NCBI RefSeq assembly: GCF_000213555.1
Contig: NZ_GL891979.1
Coordinates: 637,125 to 701,124 of the forward strand
Direction: 5' to 3'
From: Dysgonomonas gadei ATCC BAA-286
GTDB lineage: Bacteria; Bacteroidota; Bacteroidia; Bacteroidales; Dysgonomonadaceae
Length of the DNA: 64,000 nucleotides
The notes under the pieces are model-generated. The model was not told where the DNA came from, searched no databases, and worked only from the letters and a program-made list of their open reading frames with translations. The position numbers and the translations under genes were made by a program. Numbering within the stretch: the first letter of the stretch is position 1; each line of letters starts with the position of its first letter. This document shows, piece after piece, positions 1-9,619 of this stretch.

Positions 1-354
1 AAATATATGGATTTATTTTATGAAAGGATTTAATGAAAACATCCGGTATAACTATGTATAGGTTTCTAAGGTTCAAAGCTAGATAATAAGAGATTTTTTT
101 ATTAGAAATGCAGACTCATAAATATCTCGTTTCATCTTAATATTCTAGGTTCCTTTTTATTATAAATACATAACTTCTGATTTAGGGTGACATCAGAACC
201 ATATTATTTTCAATTTTAACATTTAAACGGATAATATCATTTACTATAATACGACTTTATCTCATCCTACTTTTTCAAAATAATCCTTTAACTTTGCTTT
301 ATATTTATATCTAATGAATAATTATTCTTTGCAATTATAACGGGAGTTGAAAGA
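1..354. other. AT-rich leader region without a gene
   Basis: I see no convincing reading frame or RNA gene here. The stretch is strongly AT-rich. Its last part holds a Bacteroidetes-type promoter for the sigma factor gene that follows. Confidence 0.5.
271..296 (+). promoter_or_regulatory. Putative Bacteroidetes promoter for the ECF sigma gene
   Basis: TAACTTTG at 289-296 fits the Bacteroidetes -7 consensus TAnnTTTG. A T-rich block at 271-276 may stand in for the -33 TTTG, at slightly short spacing. Start codon 355 lies about 60 bases downstream. Confidence 0.4.
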
Positions 355-900
355 TTGGTATTATTGGCAATAAGCAATAAGGACGAAAAATCTTGGGCTT
401 CCTTATATGAATATTATTATGCTGCATTGTGCTCGTATGTTACAAGGATTCTTGAAAATTCAGACCATGCAGAGGATATTGTACAGGATATATTCGTCTC
501 GCTATGGAATTCCGAAAAAACATTCTCAAATATCAAAGAACCCACTGCCTACTTGTATAAATCCTGCTATAATAATGCATTGATATATCTACGGAACAAT
601 AAGACACGCAAGAATATTTTAGATACTTTGGGCAAAGAGTTGGAATCTGTGGAGGAAGACTATTATATCGCCACCATACGGGAGGAAGTCATACGCCAAT
701 TATATACTCATATAAAAGCACTGCCTGCCGAACAAAAGCGGGTTATTATGCTGCGCATAGAAGGCTATTCATGGAATGTAATTTCCGAAATGCTCAATAT
801 TAGCCTGAATACAGTAAAAACACACAGAGCCCGCGGCCTTAAATTCTTAAGAGAGAAACTTAAAAATACACCATATATTTTCCTTTTGTACTTTTTATAA
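355..900 (+). CDS. ECF-type RNA polymerase sigma factor
   Basis: A 181-residue sigma-70 family protein of the extracytoplasmic-function type common in Bacteroidetes. Region 2 lies at about residues 10-75, with the acidic helix containing AEDIVQDIFVSLW that binds core polymerase and the -10 element. Region 4 lies at about 115-170, with the helix-turn-helix WNVISEMLNISLNTVKTHRA. The only plausible start is TTG at 355, preceded at 8 bases by GGGAG; the first internal ATG would remove region 2. Such factors usually sit beside a FecR-like anti-sigma gene and SusC/SusD; none follows here. An integrase remnant follows instead, suggesting that a rearrangement removed the partner. The target promoters are unknown. 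Confidence 0.85.
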   Translation: MVLLAISNKDEKSWASLYEYYYAALCSYVTRILENSDHAEDIVQDIFVSLWNSEKTFSNIKEPTAYLYKSCYNNALIYLRNNKTRKNILDTLGKELESVEEDYYIATIREEVIRQLYTHIKALPAEQKRVIMLRIEGYSWNVISEMLNISLNTVKTHRARGLKFLREKLKNTPYIFLLYFL

Positions 901-995
901 TTTCGGATGTCAAAGATATAGATTCTGAAAAATTTAGAGGACTTTCTGGATAGCTGGAACTAATTAATGATTTTATCGACAAAAAAGAGAAGGTT

Positions 996-1154
996 ATGGA
1001 ATCAGCTTTCACTATTCTGTTTTACCTGAGAAAGAATAGAGTAAACGAAAATGGGCAGATTCCTGTCATGAGCCATATTGCCATTAAGATGCCTTTTTTC
1101 ATCGATCATGTGAATAAATCAAAGCCGTCGGGTCATGTGACCCGACGGCTTTGA
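996..1154 (+). pseudogene. N-terminal remnant of a tyrosine integrase
   Basis: A 52-codon frame starts at ATG 996. Its first ~30 residues (FTILFYLRKNRVNENGQIPV) resemble the SAM-like N-terminal start of Bacteroidetes conjugative-transposon/prophage tyrosine integrases, which begin with a hydrophobic strand, an LRK-type basic turn and a loop containing NG-x-P. The resemblance stops abruptly and the frame runs into a terminator palindrome, so the core-binding and catalytic domains are missing. It is probably the scar of a lost mobile element. The short match makes the assignment tentative. Confidence 0.4.
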
Positions 1155-1160
1155 TTTATT
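1113..1160. terminator. 23-bp perfect palindrome, likely bidirectional terminator
   Basis: Arms 1113-1135 and 1138-1160 are perfectly complementary with a 2-base centre. The GC-rich core GCCGTCGGGTCA is flanked by A-rich and T-rich ends, so each strand forms a stem followed by a T-rich tail. It could stop transcription from the sigma factor side and from the minus-strand side. The unusual length and symmetry also fit a protein-binding or insertion-scar palindrome. Confidence 0.6.
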
Positions 1161-1279
1161 GGGGAAGAAATGTTGTAAGACCTTTTCGGTCAGTGGCAAA
1201 ACCTACTTTCCCGAAGTATTAGGGTAGATCTGTAATCGTTTGCTTCAGATTGGGATGAGAGCATTGTCTCAGGTTATTC

Positions 1280-1430
1280 ACCAAGGCTGATAGCTACCTG
1301 TGTGTGGTCACACACACAGGCATACCAGCAAGAGCATTATCACTATCAATTTTTCAAATCTTAGTTTCGTAATTTATTCGTTTGTTGTTATTATTTAATA
1401 AAGTATTTATTCTTAATCAGCAGATACTCG
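1280..1430 (-). pseudogene. Relic copy of the 5' end and leader of the gene at 5062-5718
   Basis: On the minus strand this stretch repeats the upstream region and signal-peptide codons of the surface protein gene at 5718. The start codon has decayed to ACG (1368-1370). The frame then reads TKLRFEKLIVIMLLLVCLCV and hits a stop where the intact gene reads on. The matching leader extends to about 1430. It is a degenerate duplication, probably left by recombination between members of this surface-protein family. Confidence 0.6.
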
Positions 1431-1476
1431 TATGTTTCATTCAGGGTAACCGCATTAGAATTGTTGTATAGTATTA

Positions 1477-4400
1477 TTATTTTTTCATCGGATTCCCGGT
1501 ACCTAAGTTCATTAAGTCAGGATTTACCGGAATGTAGCATGGGATGGCGTTCACCAGATAATTTTCAACAAACCCGCCACAGGCTGCGTCCGTTACAGTC
1601 CTTCTAAGATATTTGAAACTATAAGATCCGGCTGTATCAGTTGGCCCTGTAACAGTAAGAGTAGACGTCGTCGTATATGTATACCAGGTTGTACCGTTAC
1701 TGCTGTATTCCCATTTGTATGTATAATTTCCACTACCGCCGGTTACAGCCTCTCCCAAAGTCAAGCTTGCCTTTGGACATATCTCGAATGTCTGGTTTGC
1801 CAGCACCGGATCCGTTATACTAATAGGATTGTAAACTGAGATATAAATACTGTCTGTTACCGGCGATCCACAATGCTCAGCCTCAACGGACACTTTGTAC
1901 CAGCCTGCTTTTGAACTGTTAGCGCCTGAAATCACCTGGGCCTGGCCATCAATAGTTGTTCCGTCTGGATATGTCCAATGATAGTCCGTTATCCCTAAAG
2001 TGAGGCATCTAAGATTGATATCGTTACCATAGCAAACCGGGTTAGAATCGGCAATTATAAGCTTTGCTGTTTCCAGATTAGCCACAACTACCGTTTGTGC
2101 AAATGAATTTCCGCAATCGTCAGTTACGTGCACAGAATAAGTTGAACCGGGAGTACCATAATTGTATACCACCTGGCCGGAAGATTTCTGAGGGCCTTGC
2201 AACTGGGTTGTGTCGTTTTCGTCCCACAATTCGTAAGTATATGGCGCTACGCCGTTTACAGCTTGCAGCATTATAATACCTACATTACTGCCGACGCAGG
2301 CATAAGCTGACGTTCTGGTATTATCCAATTCCATTGGCGGGGCGGTATAGACGATGGTTTGGCTCGTCAAGTCGCATTCGCCGTCATCGTCAATCACAAC
2401 GACGGATAAGGTGTAAGTTCCTGCTGCTGAAAGTGTTATTTTGCCTCCGCTAGTGACGACATTCTTGTCGTAACCGGCTGGACCGGCTGACAAACGGAAC
2501 TTAGCTGTTACCTCATTTTCCATATAAGTCAACGTTCCAGAGGGAATTATACTCATTCCATCACATGTCTTTTCTGTTTTGTATGTGAAATCCTTCACAT
2601 CATACGTACCTGGAAGATAAGTTGTCATTGAGTACGGCGTATCGCAGCCATAATCAGCGGTAACTGTATAATTTCCCGGAGGAATAATAATACCATAACG
2701 ATAAAAATTATAACCAGATGCAGTTGAAGATTGCGTATATGTTTGTGTTGTGAATGGGGGGGGACCGGTTACCGTAATCACAGTACCGGCAGGCCACTGA
2801 CGGGAAGATGACCCGGTGCTTACATACAGCGAACCCTCGTTTATTTCACATCCCTCGTAATAATCATATTGGTATATGGATAGATTCAGGGTAGGTAGTG
2901 TATTCGCTACGGTTTTGGGATAAGAACTTGTATGTACATTTCCGTTCACTATTCTACCAGGATATGTAAAATTGAATGTATATGCCTTATCATACTCGAG
3001 AGGAGGAGAATAATTAGAGGCGGTTGCCGATGAATATATGGTATCTAAGGCAACGGTGGTTCCTCCGGAATCTTTTATATCGACATAGACCGGATAGCAA
3101 TATAAATAAGGTCTGTAATAGTAATTTACCCATGTGTCACAATATTTGTTGTCGGAAGTTGGATAGGATGTAATGTTTGGGAAAGAGTATGAAACATTAG
3201 AAGAGTATATTGTTCCCGCTTTATCTGTAAAAGAAACGGCATAGGTGGTGTTATACTCAAGAGAAACAGAATCTACTATTTGAGTAGGATTTGTTATACC
3301 GCTTTGTTCTATCAATACATCACCGGTACTATTATTTACAACCTTGTATGTTATCGGATAGCAGTAGACACTTGAATATGTAGTAGTTGGCCTTCTCCGG
3401 TATCTTACATAATCGCAATATTCCCTGTGTCCTATAGAACTACCGCTCGGTTTGTATATATATACGTCATATCGTTCCCGCACTGTAGGACAGTTTTTAA
3501 CTCTGAAATAGACCGACATTTTGTTGGGTGAACTGTAGAATTCGGATATTTGGTGCGATCCCAGATCCAATATGGGATTAGTGCTTGTCCATGCTGTCCA
3601 CTGCTCCGGCTCTCCACCCAGTGGAGCTGCGCCTATTTCATATAGTCCTTCCCTGTAATACTGATAAAGATCGGCATTCGATGTAGCAGAAGTAACCCCA
3701 TCTAAACTTAATCTTATCAATGCACAATCCTGATTATCGCCTATATATGGATAAATATCGGAATAACTCATGGTCGTAGATGTACCGTTTGGATTAGGGA
3801 CATCTGTCAATTCACCCAAGGTAAAACTTCGGGATGCAGTATAACATCCGTCATTAATTTCTATTGTATAATTGCCTCCCGGATACAATCCGTCGAGCGT
3901 GTATGTATAACCGGCCGACAGCGATCCTCCCGAATTTCGGGTAACGGATACTGTCTGTGGAGTACTGATTCCCGTAGGGGCAGAGGTTATAGTAAACACA
4001 GGCGTAGTTGTTTGGTTACCATCTTTCATGGTCATCACAATTCTTCCGGTCACACATCCGGCATATGAACTGCGTGAAACCGAAGTCGGTACTGTAGTAG
4101 TAGATGTTACTCCTGTTGCGACAAATGAAAGTTCAGGTACCTGATAAGTACCGCCTACCACTATGTTCGTCTTGGTTTTCACCACGCTGTATTCTCCCAG
4201 AGCATCACAGAATGCACTTACCGTAACTGTATAGGTGCCCGCCGGTATACCGGACAACACGTTATTAGCTGTAGGCAGCAGAAAAAATCCTCCGCTAACG
4301 GTCGGCTCCAGCGAATACTGGACATTAAAAAGTCCTGCGGCGTCAGCTCCCGTAAGCGTTACGGTTACCGTACCGTTACTCTGGCAGGTAGAGGGCGTTA

Positions 4401-4500
4401 CAACCGTGTTTACCGTAAAGTTATCACATGTTGTTTGAGCCTGCAGAACCATACCAAAAATCGATATTATAAACAATATCGAATATATTAGTTTCCTCAT
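1477..4500 (-). CDS. Large secreted SprB-repeat-like surface protein
   Basis: 1007 residues starting with a signal peptide (MRKLIYSILFIISIFGMVLQAQ). The body is a chain of beta-sandwich-like units rich in Thr, Ser, Tyr and Val, with recurring GTYTVTV-type strands and paired Cys. This resembles the SprB repeat and Ig-like adhesin architecture of Bacteroidetes surface proteins. Near residues 860-900 a PKD-like passage (HWTYPDGT) is visible. I see no clear type IX secretion C-terminal domain; the protein ends in a short polar tail. It is followed upstream on the same strand by two more secreted proteins (starts near 5013 and 5718) with short gaps, suggesting a three-gene operon for a cell-surface structure. 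Function and ligand are unknown. Confidence 0.7.
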   Translation of the reverse strand: MRKLIYSILFIISIFGMVLQAQTTCDNFTVNTVVTPSTCQSNGTVTVTLTGADAAGLFNVQYSLEPTVSGGFFLLPTANNVLSGIPAGTYTVTVSAFCDALGEYSVVKTKTNIVVGGTYQVPELSFVATGVTSTTTVPTSVSRSSYAGCVTGRIVMTMKDGNQTTTPVFTITSAPTGISTPQTVSVTRNSGGSLSAGYTYTLDGLYPGGNYTIEINDGCYTASRSFTLGELTDVPNPNGTSTTMSYSDIYPYIGDNQDCALIRLSLDGVTSATSNADLYQYYREGLYEIGAAPLGGEPEQWTAWTSTNPILDLGSHQISEFYSSPNKMSVYFRVKNCPTVRERYDVYIYKPSGSSIGHREYCDYVRYRRRPTTTYSSVYCYPITYKVVNNSTGDVLIEQSGITNPTQIVDSVSLEYNTTYAVSFTDKAGTIYSSNVSYSFPNITSYPTSDNKYCDTWVNYYYRPYLYCYPVYVDIKDSGGTTVALDTIYSSATASNYSPPLEYDKAYTFNFTYPGRIVNGNVHTSSYPKTVANTLPTLNLSIYQYDYYEGCEINEGSLYVSTGSSSRQWPAGTVITVTGPPPFTTQTYTQSSTASGYNFYRYGIIIPPGNYTVTADYGCDTPYSMTTYLPGTYDVKDFTYKTEKTCDGMSIIPSGTLTYMENEVTAKFRLSAGPAGYDKNVVTSGGKITLSAAGTYTLSVVVIDDDGECDLTSQTIVYTAPPMELDNTRTSAYACVGSNVGIIMLQAVNGVAPYTYELWDENDTTQLQGPQKSSGQVVYNYGTPGSTYSVHVTDDCGNSFAQTVVVANLETAKLIIADSNPVCYGNDINLRCLTLGITDYHWTYPDGTTIDGQAQVISGANSSKAGWYKVSVEAEHCGSPVTDSIYISVYNPISITDPVLANQTFEICPKASLTLGEAVTGGSGNYTYKWEYSSNGTTWYTYTTTSTLTVTGPTDTAGSYSFKYLRRTVTDAACGGFVENYLVNAIPCYIPVNPDLMNLGTGNPMKK

Positions 4501-4512
4501 TTGTTTATCTCT

Positions 4513-5013
4513 TTATTGTTTGATCAGTATCATTTCATATACCCCTTCCAGTGTCTGGTTAGGATAATTTGAAGTGCCGTAAATAGTTTTATTAAAAACA
4601 ATCGTTATAGAATTTCCCTGTTCCAGAATAGTATATTTTGGGAAAAAATAATTGTCGGAAAACTGGTCCTTTTTATCTGGAACTTCATTCTCTGCGTCTC
4701 TCTTTTCCAGGGTATTTTCTCCGGTAATCATGTAGGTATACCCATTATTCAACAAGGTAAATTCAGTTATTTGCCCGTTGGCTATGGTGGCTTTGGAAAA
4801 CACCGGTTGCGGGGGAAAATCCCAATTTTGAGTTATTACCTGAAGCGAGTCTGTAAAAACTTTGGTAAAGACCGGAGCCTTACTGCGGAAGTCCTTAGCT
4901 GTTATCACCGCCTGTGAAAATTTATATTCTCCGGATATATTTTGCGAATTTTGGGAAAAAACATTGGCACAGGCGATGATATATATCATGAATATGACGA
5001 TTTTTTTCTTCAT
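4513..5013 (-). CDS. Secreted hypothetical protein
   Basis: About 166 residues if started at the ATG at 5013, which gives a clean signal peptide (MKKKIVIFMIYIIACANVFSQ); an ATG 27 bases upstream would add a polar lead. The mature part looks like a single small beta-rich domain with no motif I recognise. It begins SGEYKFSQAVITAKD, which resembles lipocalin-like domains in Bacteroidetes, but this is a guess. It sits between the large SprB-like protein (12-base gap) and the gene ending at 5062, and is probably co-transcribed with both. Confidence 0.65.
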   Translation of the reverse strand: MKKKIVIFMIYIIACANVFSQNSQNISGEYKFSQAVITAKDFRSKAPVFTKVFTDSLQVITQNWDFPPQPVFSKATIANGQITEFTLLNNGYTYMITGENTLEKRDAENEVPDKKDQFSDNYFFPKYTILEQGNSITIVFNKTIYGTSNYPNQTLEGVYEMILIKQ

Positions 5014-5061
5014 CTTTTTAGATATTTGATTTTGGTACAACTATGATTTTTTTTCAAATTC

Positions 5062-5718
5062 TTATTTTTCGGAGAATAAAATATTCATAAAAGTTTTCTC
5101 TGAGATGGTATATCCCGAAGCAAGCTGATAGGTTAATACTCCTGTCGTACTTATTGTTACATTTGAGAAAACCGAGTTATCGAAATAAATAATATAGTAG
5201 TCCAACTGATTAGCATTAAATATTTTCAGTGCCGGGGCGCCAGAGCTCTTCCTTGATGTAGTCGAAGAGGATAGTCCGTATTGTTCACTATACAGATTGT
5301 ATAAATTTACGGAGAAAGTGCTTCCACTATACGTATAATTGCTGTTAGGCAATGTAGCCGGATCCGTAGGCAGGATAATTGAAGGCATGTAAAATTGATT
5401 TTTACCACTGCTTCTTACCCATCTTGTTCCATCATTGATATAGTAACCGGGAGTCACATCTCCTGTGGTGGCAGTATTGTACACCGTCATCCCGGCAACA
5501 TGGGCCGATAGGGGAGAAAATGAAGTGGTTAACGAAAGGGTTACGCGCGGCAACAGTAAGCCTTTGGTAGATGAGCCTCCGGCTGTTTCCTTCAGGTCGA
5601 GAATAGCATTCATGTCCGGTTCTTCGCCAGAGCCGATAGTTACCTGTGCGTGTGAGGTCGCACACAGGCATACCATCAAGGACATAATCGCTATTAATTT
5701 TTCAAATCTTAGTTTCAT
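5062..5718 (-). CDS. Surface protein of the IGS/LLLPRV N-terminal family
   Basis: 218 residues with a signal peptide ending near ATSHAQ. The N-terminal module reads VTIGSGEEPDMNAILDLKE, then TKGLLLPRVTL, then GMTVYNTAT and DGTRWV. The same module opens the proteins at 37338-39104 and 61573-63516, so this is a family shared within the window. This member is short: after the module only ~100 residues remain, ending FMNILFSEK. It is first in a likely operon with the genes at 4513 and 1477. Such modules are common in Bacteroidetes exported proteins, but I know of no defined function. A decayed copy of its 5' end lies at 1280-1430. Confidence 0.7.
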   Translation of the reverse strand: MKLRFEKLIAIMSLMVCLCATSHAQVTIGSGEEPDMNAILDLKETAGGSSTKGLLLPRVTLSLTTSFSPLSAHVAGMTVYNTATTGDVTPGYYINDGTRWVRSSGKNQFYMPSIILPTDPATLPNSNYTYSGSTFSVNLYNLYSEQYGLSSSTTSRKSSGAPALKIFNANQLDYYIIYFDNSVFSNVTISTTGVLTYQLASGYTISEKTFMNILFSEK

Positions 5719-6563
5719 AATTCATTAGTTTGTTGTAATTCTTTAGTAAAGTATTTGTTCTTAATTTTGCAGATCCTTGTATGCTTTATCAAAATGTAAT
5801 TATTCTGCATCTTCTTTTAGTATTGGGATATCTGCACGAACGGATACACATTGGTGTATCTCCGCTTCCTGATATATCCCGGCTGATAATCTGGTTGTTT
5901 TCTGGGTTTGCAATTTGTGATTGTCTTTAAATTTATTGTCTGTTTGTATAAAAACGGTAATCTGTTACCGGTATATTTCTATTGTTGTGTATTAATAAAG
6001 TTGTTTGTGTAATAATTTATATTCAAAGAATTGCTAATTTTACAAGAGAGTTGAAATAATTACCTACATACTTCCTATAAAATAAAACATTAGAGTACAT
6101 TTTGATAAAAGTTAATAAAAGTTTTGTGTCTACTACTGATATTTTCAGCCAGCCGGATTTCATACGGCCAGGTAAAATGTCTTTCGGATAAAAATGTATA
6201 ACATCCATGTTTTCAGCAATAAAAGCTGAATGATAAATACAGTATTTCTGTCTTATTTTCATTCTCTGGTAGTACTCACTTTTTACGAGCGCAAGTTACC
6301 TTGAAAATTTTATATAAATTTTATATATTTTCGCCATTCTGTTTCATATTTTCTCCCTGGTATGATAATCTTCATTTTGCGGATCATATTCTTTAATTAT
6401 TCCGTTATTATGTTTTTTCAGAAGGCTTTTTTGTCTTTCATTATGTTTTAAGGCGTATCTCCTAATTTTTTAATATCCTATTTGTTTAAGTACTTGTTTA
6501 TGTAGGTTCGTTGTGTTTTTTATAAAATGTTATTCGTCATAGATATTCTCCCAATAGAAGAAA
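5719..6563. other. Intergenic region without a convincing gene
   Basis: About 840 AT-rich bases. A 79-codon minus-strand frame (6023-6262) lacks any recognisable motif and was not called. An imperfect hairpin, GGATACAC with GTGTATC, lies near 5864-5880. The part adjoining 5718 should hold the promoter for the minus-strand operon. Confidence 0.4.
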
Positions 6564-6599
6564 AAATAAAAGGAAATACTTAAGTATTTCCTTTTATTT
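6564..6599 (-). terminator. Terminator after the small secreted protein gene
   Basis: 18-base arms 6564-6581 and 6582-6599 are perfectly complementary (AAGGAAATACTT with its complement), giving a stem with A/T-rich flanks. It lies 33 bases past the minus-strand stop at 6632. Confidence 0.7.
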
Positions 6600-6631
6600 A
6601 CTAAAATTGTCAGATGTAGATTGGAACTAAT

Positions 6632-6967
6632 TTATTCGGCAGCAGTTTCTACAAATTCCTTACCTTCGTCATCCAGAATAACAACTTTAATGCTTTCATC
6701 CGATTTTGAGGATAAGGTTACTTTAGTAAGTTTCTTGTCTGCGTTGTAGGCAAGAGCTGTGACATTATATGATTCTGTGTACCCTTGAATAGCAGCTTGT
6801 ACTTTCTCGTTCAGGTCCTCAAACTTCACGTCTACATATCCGTCATCGTTTGATTGGCTAATAGCAACGACTGCATTATTCTCAACTGATAAACTTTGTA
6901 CATTTGCAAAAGCTGATGTTCCAAAAACTATCGCAATGGCTAACATCATTAATTTCATTGTTTTCAT
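6632..6967 (-). CDS. Small secreted PepSY-like protein
   Basis: 111 residues with a signal peptide (MKTMKLMMLAIAIVFGTSAFA). The mature part contains the pattern FEDLNEKVQAAIQGY followed by VTALAYNADKKLTKVTL and IKVVILDDEGKEF, resembling small BLIP/PepSY-type periplasmic proteins of Bacteroidales, in which a helix is followed by a beta sheet. The role is unknown; related proteins are often abundant stress or envelope proteins. The gene is monocistronic with its own terminator at 6564-6599 and is divergent from the histidine kinase gene at 7214. Confidence 0.65.
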   Translation of the reverse strand: MKTMKLMMLAIAIVFGTSAFANVQSLSVENNAVVAISQSNDDGYVDVKFEDLNEKVQAAIQGYTESYNVTALAYNADKKLTKVTLSSKSDESIKVVILDDEGKEFVETAAE

Positions 6968-7213
6968 GTCTCCAAATTTTTTAATTACTATTAATTGGTA
7001 TAAATGTGTAAACTTCCGTTACAGTATATAATTTGCAATAGCTATGCCAAAAAGAAGATAAGTATCCTTTGTTATTGTAAGTTTTTGTAAATCAATTATA
7101 TGTGTAATTAACGTTAATCGGATAATAAAAATGAGATTGTGGAACTGTGGAAAATTTCCACAATTTGGACTGTGGAAAACTAAATAGAATAATTATTTGT
7201 TCGTTTTATATAT

Positions 7214-9619
7214 ATGTATAATGGAAATATTAAAAGGATGTCAGAAACTCCCGAAAAAAATATAAGGTTCAAAGCTATATTGATATACGTAATTGTTGCC
7301 GTTATCTGTGGCGGTATGCTTATTTATATATATAAACTAAGAGATGATATTGATGATCAGAAAAGAAGTATTTCGCAGTATTATAAAGAGTTATCGCTAG
7401 TCAACAAATTGATTGATTCTGTAAATGCATCACAGTCGAAGGTAAATATGTATGTGTCTACAAAACAAATAAGGCATTATAAATCTTTCAATGAAAGCCT
7501 GAATGTTGTGGAACAGCTAATGGATTCTCTTAGTCATATAAACCCGTTACACAACGAAAAATTACAGCAAATAAATAATCTTTTGATAAAGAAGGGGGTG
7601 ATTGTTTCAAATTTGAATAGGCAATTCAATAATAAAAATCCCATAGAGTCAATAAATGAAATATTAAAAGAAATTGATCCTGTTGTTAAGAAAGATACAG
7701 TTTTGATCACTACCACCGTGCAGGATACTGTAATTTATTCGGGCGCCAAGAAAGGATTTTGGCGGAAATTGGGGGAATTGTTTTCTGCTTCGAAAGGGGC
7801 TGATACTGTGACTTCAATTACCACAGCCAGACTAGATACTTTGACTATGCCAAAAAACGATACCCTCCATGTAGTTTCGGAAGTCACAGAAATAGCAGAA
7901 CAAGCGAAAGACGACTATTTAAAAAGAATTATATCTATCGAGAAAAACTTGAGCAACCTCATTGTAGCAGATCAGGAAATTTCTTCTGAAATTACAACAC
8001 TATTGATTGGCCTGTATAACCAAACTGTTCAGGCCAGGCTTGATGAAATCCAGAAAAGTGAACAACTGATCCGTAATAATAATACTTATTCTATAGTAAG
8101 CAGTATTGTCTCTCTTATCCTGATTTTTATATTTATATTGCTTATAATTAGTGATGTAAACAAAAGTTACAGGCTGCGAAAGAATGTAGAGCAAGCAAAC
8201 CTGAAAATTAAGCAAATCATGGATAGCCGGCATAAATTGTTACTATCAGTTTCTCATGACATTAAAACGCCTCTTAATTCGATACTGGGGACATTAGAAC
8301 TGAAAGAAACAAGTGATGGGTTTCTACATCACGAAGTACGCACGATGAAAGATTCGGGTGAATATATTCTTGCCTTGCTGGGTAACCTTCTGGAGTTTTC
8401 AAGTATTGAACAGGGTACCTCGAATATATCGAATCGTAACTTTAATCTGTACGACCTGTGTCGGCAGACTGTAGAAATGTTTGTACCCCTTGCAGATAAG
8501 AAGAACCTTACATTGGCCTATTCGTTCGACTTCGATAAAAGTTTGATATTGTCGTCCGATTCTTTAAAGATCAAACAAATACTCATAAATATATTATCTA
8601 ATTCAATTAAGTATACATTAGACGGTTCTATTCGATTTGATGTAAGATTCTCTGAATCCAGATTATATTGTACAGTAGAGGATACAGGAGTTGGTATTCC
8701 TGAAAATCAAATTAAAGATATATTCCGGCCATTTAGCCGGGTTGATCAAAATTCACATTTGTCGGAAGGCTCAGGGTTTGGAATGTATGTAGTAAAAGGT
8801 TTGGTCGATTTATTTCAGGGAAATATAAAAGTTACTTCCACAGAAGGGCAGGGGACCAGAACAGAAATATCTATCCCCGCAAGCGAGGTTTTTATAAATG
8901 ATGCTTTTATTCCAAAGAAAATATTGGTAGTAGACGATGATATGTCTTATTTGATAATCATTCGTAATATGTTATCAGACTTAGGGCATATACCATCCAT
9001 ATGTGGCAATATAGTTGATTTTGAAAATATAATAACAAAAATCGACCAATATGATGAGATATTGACGGATATGGAAATGGAAAATTTTAATGGTATTGAT
9101 GTTTTAAACAGGATAAAGCACAGTGGGATAAATATACCGGTTACAGTGATTACAGCCCGGGAAGATGTTAATAATGAATATTTTATGGCAATGGGGTTTA
9201 ACGCCTATATAAAAAAACCTGTATCGGGAGGTGACTTAAGGCTGCTGTTTGGAGGACGACAAAAAGAAGAAAGAGCAGAAGGCGTTGGCTCGCTCGATAA
9301 AATGCTGGAAGGAGACTCCGAAGCATTACATGAGGTTTTGGCATCTTTTGTCGATTCTACAAAGGATAATACGGGCAAACTAAAACAGGCTTTACTCAAT
9401 AGTGATTATAATATGGCCCAGTTTATTAGCCATAAAATGAAGCCAATGTTTATACAGGTCGGAGCAGTGGAGAAGTTAGATATATTGAAGAAACTGGACA
9501 CACACCGTTCAGATGGAACATTCATGTTGTATCCCCAATGGGAGGATGATGTACTTGAGCTTATTGAATATGCGGAACAGATAATAACCGAGACCGAAAA
9601 TTATTTGAAATCCCATTAA
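7214..9619 (+). CDS. Hybrid sensor histidine kinase with receiver and Hpt domains
   Basis: 801 residues. A transmembrane helix at about 18-38 and another at about 290-312 bracket a periplasmic sensor rich in coiled coil. HisKA follows with phospho-acceptor His348 in SVSHDIKTPLN, then the HATPase with N, G1 and G2 boxes (NILSNSIKYT, VEDTGVGIP, GSGFGMYVVKGL). The receiver (about 570-685) carries Asp619 in ILTDMEM, and the C-terminal Hpt-like domain has His near FISHKMKP. It can therefore run a full internal phosphorelay. It is convergent with, and overlaps by 4 bases, the sigma-54 response regulator gene at 9616-10926, its likely output. The signal sensed is unknown. Confidence 0.9.
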   Translation: MYNGNIKRMSETPEKNIRFKAILIYVIVAVICGGMLIYIYKLRDDIDDQKRSISQYYKELSLVNKLIDSVNASQSKVNMYVSTKQIRHYKSFNESLNVVEQLMDSLSHINPLHNEKLQQINNLLIKKGVIVSNLNRQFNNKNPIESINEILKEIDPVVKKDTVLITTTVQDTVIYSGAKKGFWRKLGELFSASKGADTVTSITTARLDTLTMPKNDTLHVVSEVTEIAEQAKDDYLKRIISIEKNLSNLIVADQEISSEITTLLIGLYNQTVQARLDEIQKSEQLIRNNNTYSIVSSIVSLILIFIFILLIISDVNKSYRLRKNVEQANLKIKQIMDSRHKLLLSVSHDIKTPLNSILGTLELKETSDGFLHHEVRTMKDSGEYILALLGNLLEFSSIEQGTSNISNRNFNLYDLCRQTVEMFVPLADKKNLTLAYSFDFDKSLILSSDSLKIKQILINILSNSIKYTLDGSIRFDVRFSESRLYCTVEDTGVGIPENQIKDIFRPFSRVDQNSHLSEGSGFGMYVVKGLVDLFQGNIKVTSTEGQGTRTEISIPASEVFINDAFIPKKILVVDDDMSYLIIIRNMLSDLGHIPSICGNIVDFENIITKIDQYDEILTDMEMENFNGIDVLNRIKHSGINIPVTVITAREDVNNEYFMAMGFNAYIKKPVSGGDLRLLFGGRQKEERAEGVGSLDKMLEGDSEALHEVLASFVDSTKDNTGKLKQALLNSDYNMAQFISHKMKPMFIQVGAVEKLDILKKLDTHRSDGTFMLYPQWEDDVLELIEYAEQIITETENYLKSH

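Noticed and set aside
6023..6262. 79-residue minus-strand frame
   Set aside because: No signal, motif or neighbour supports it, and it lies in AT-rich intergenic sequence.
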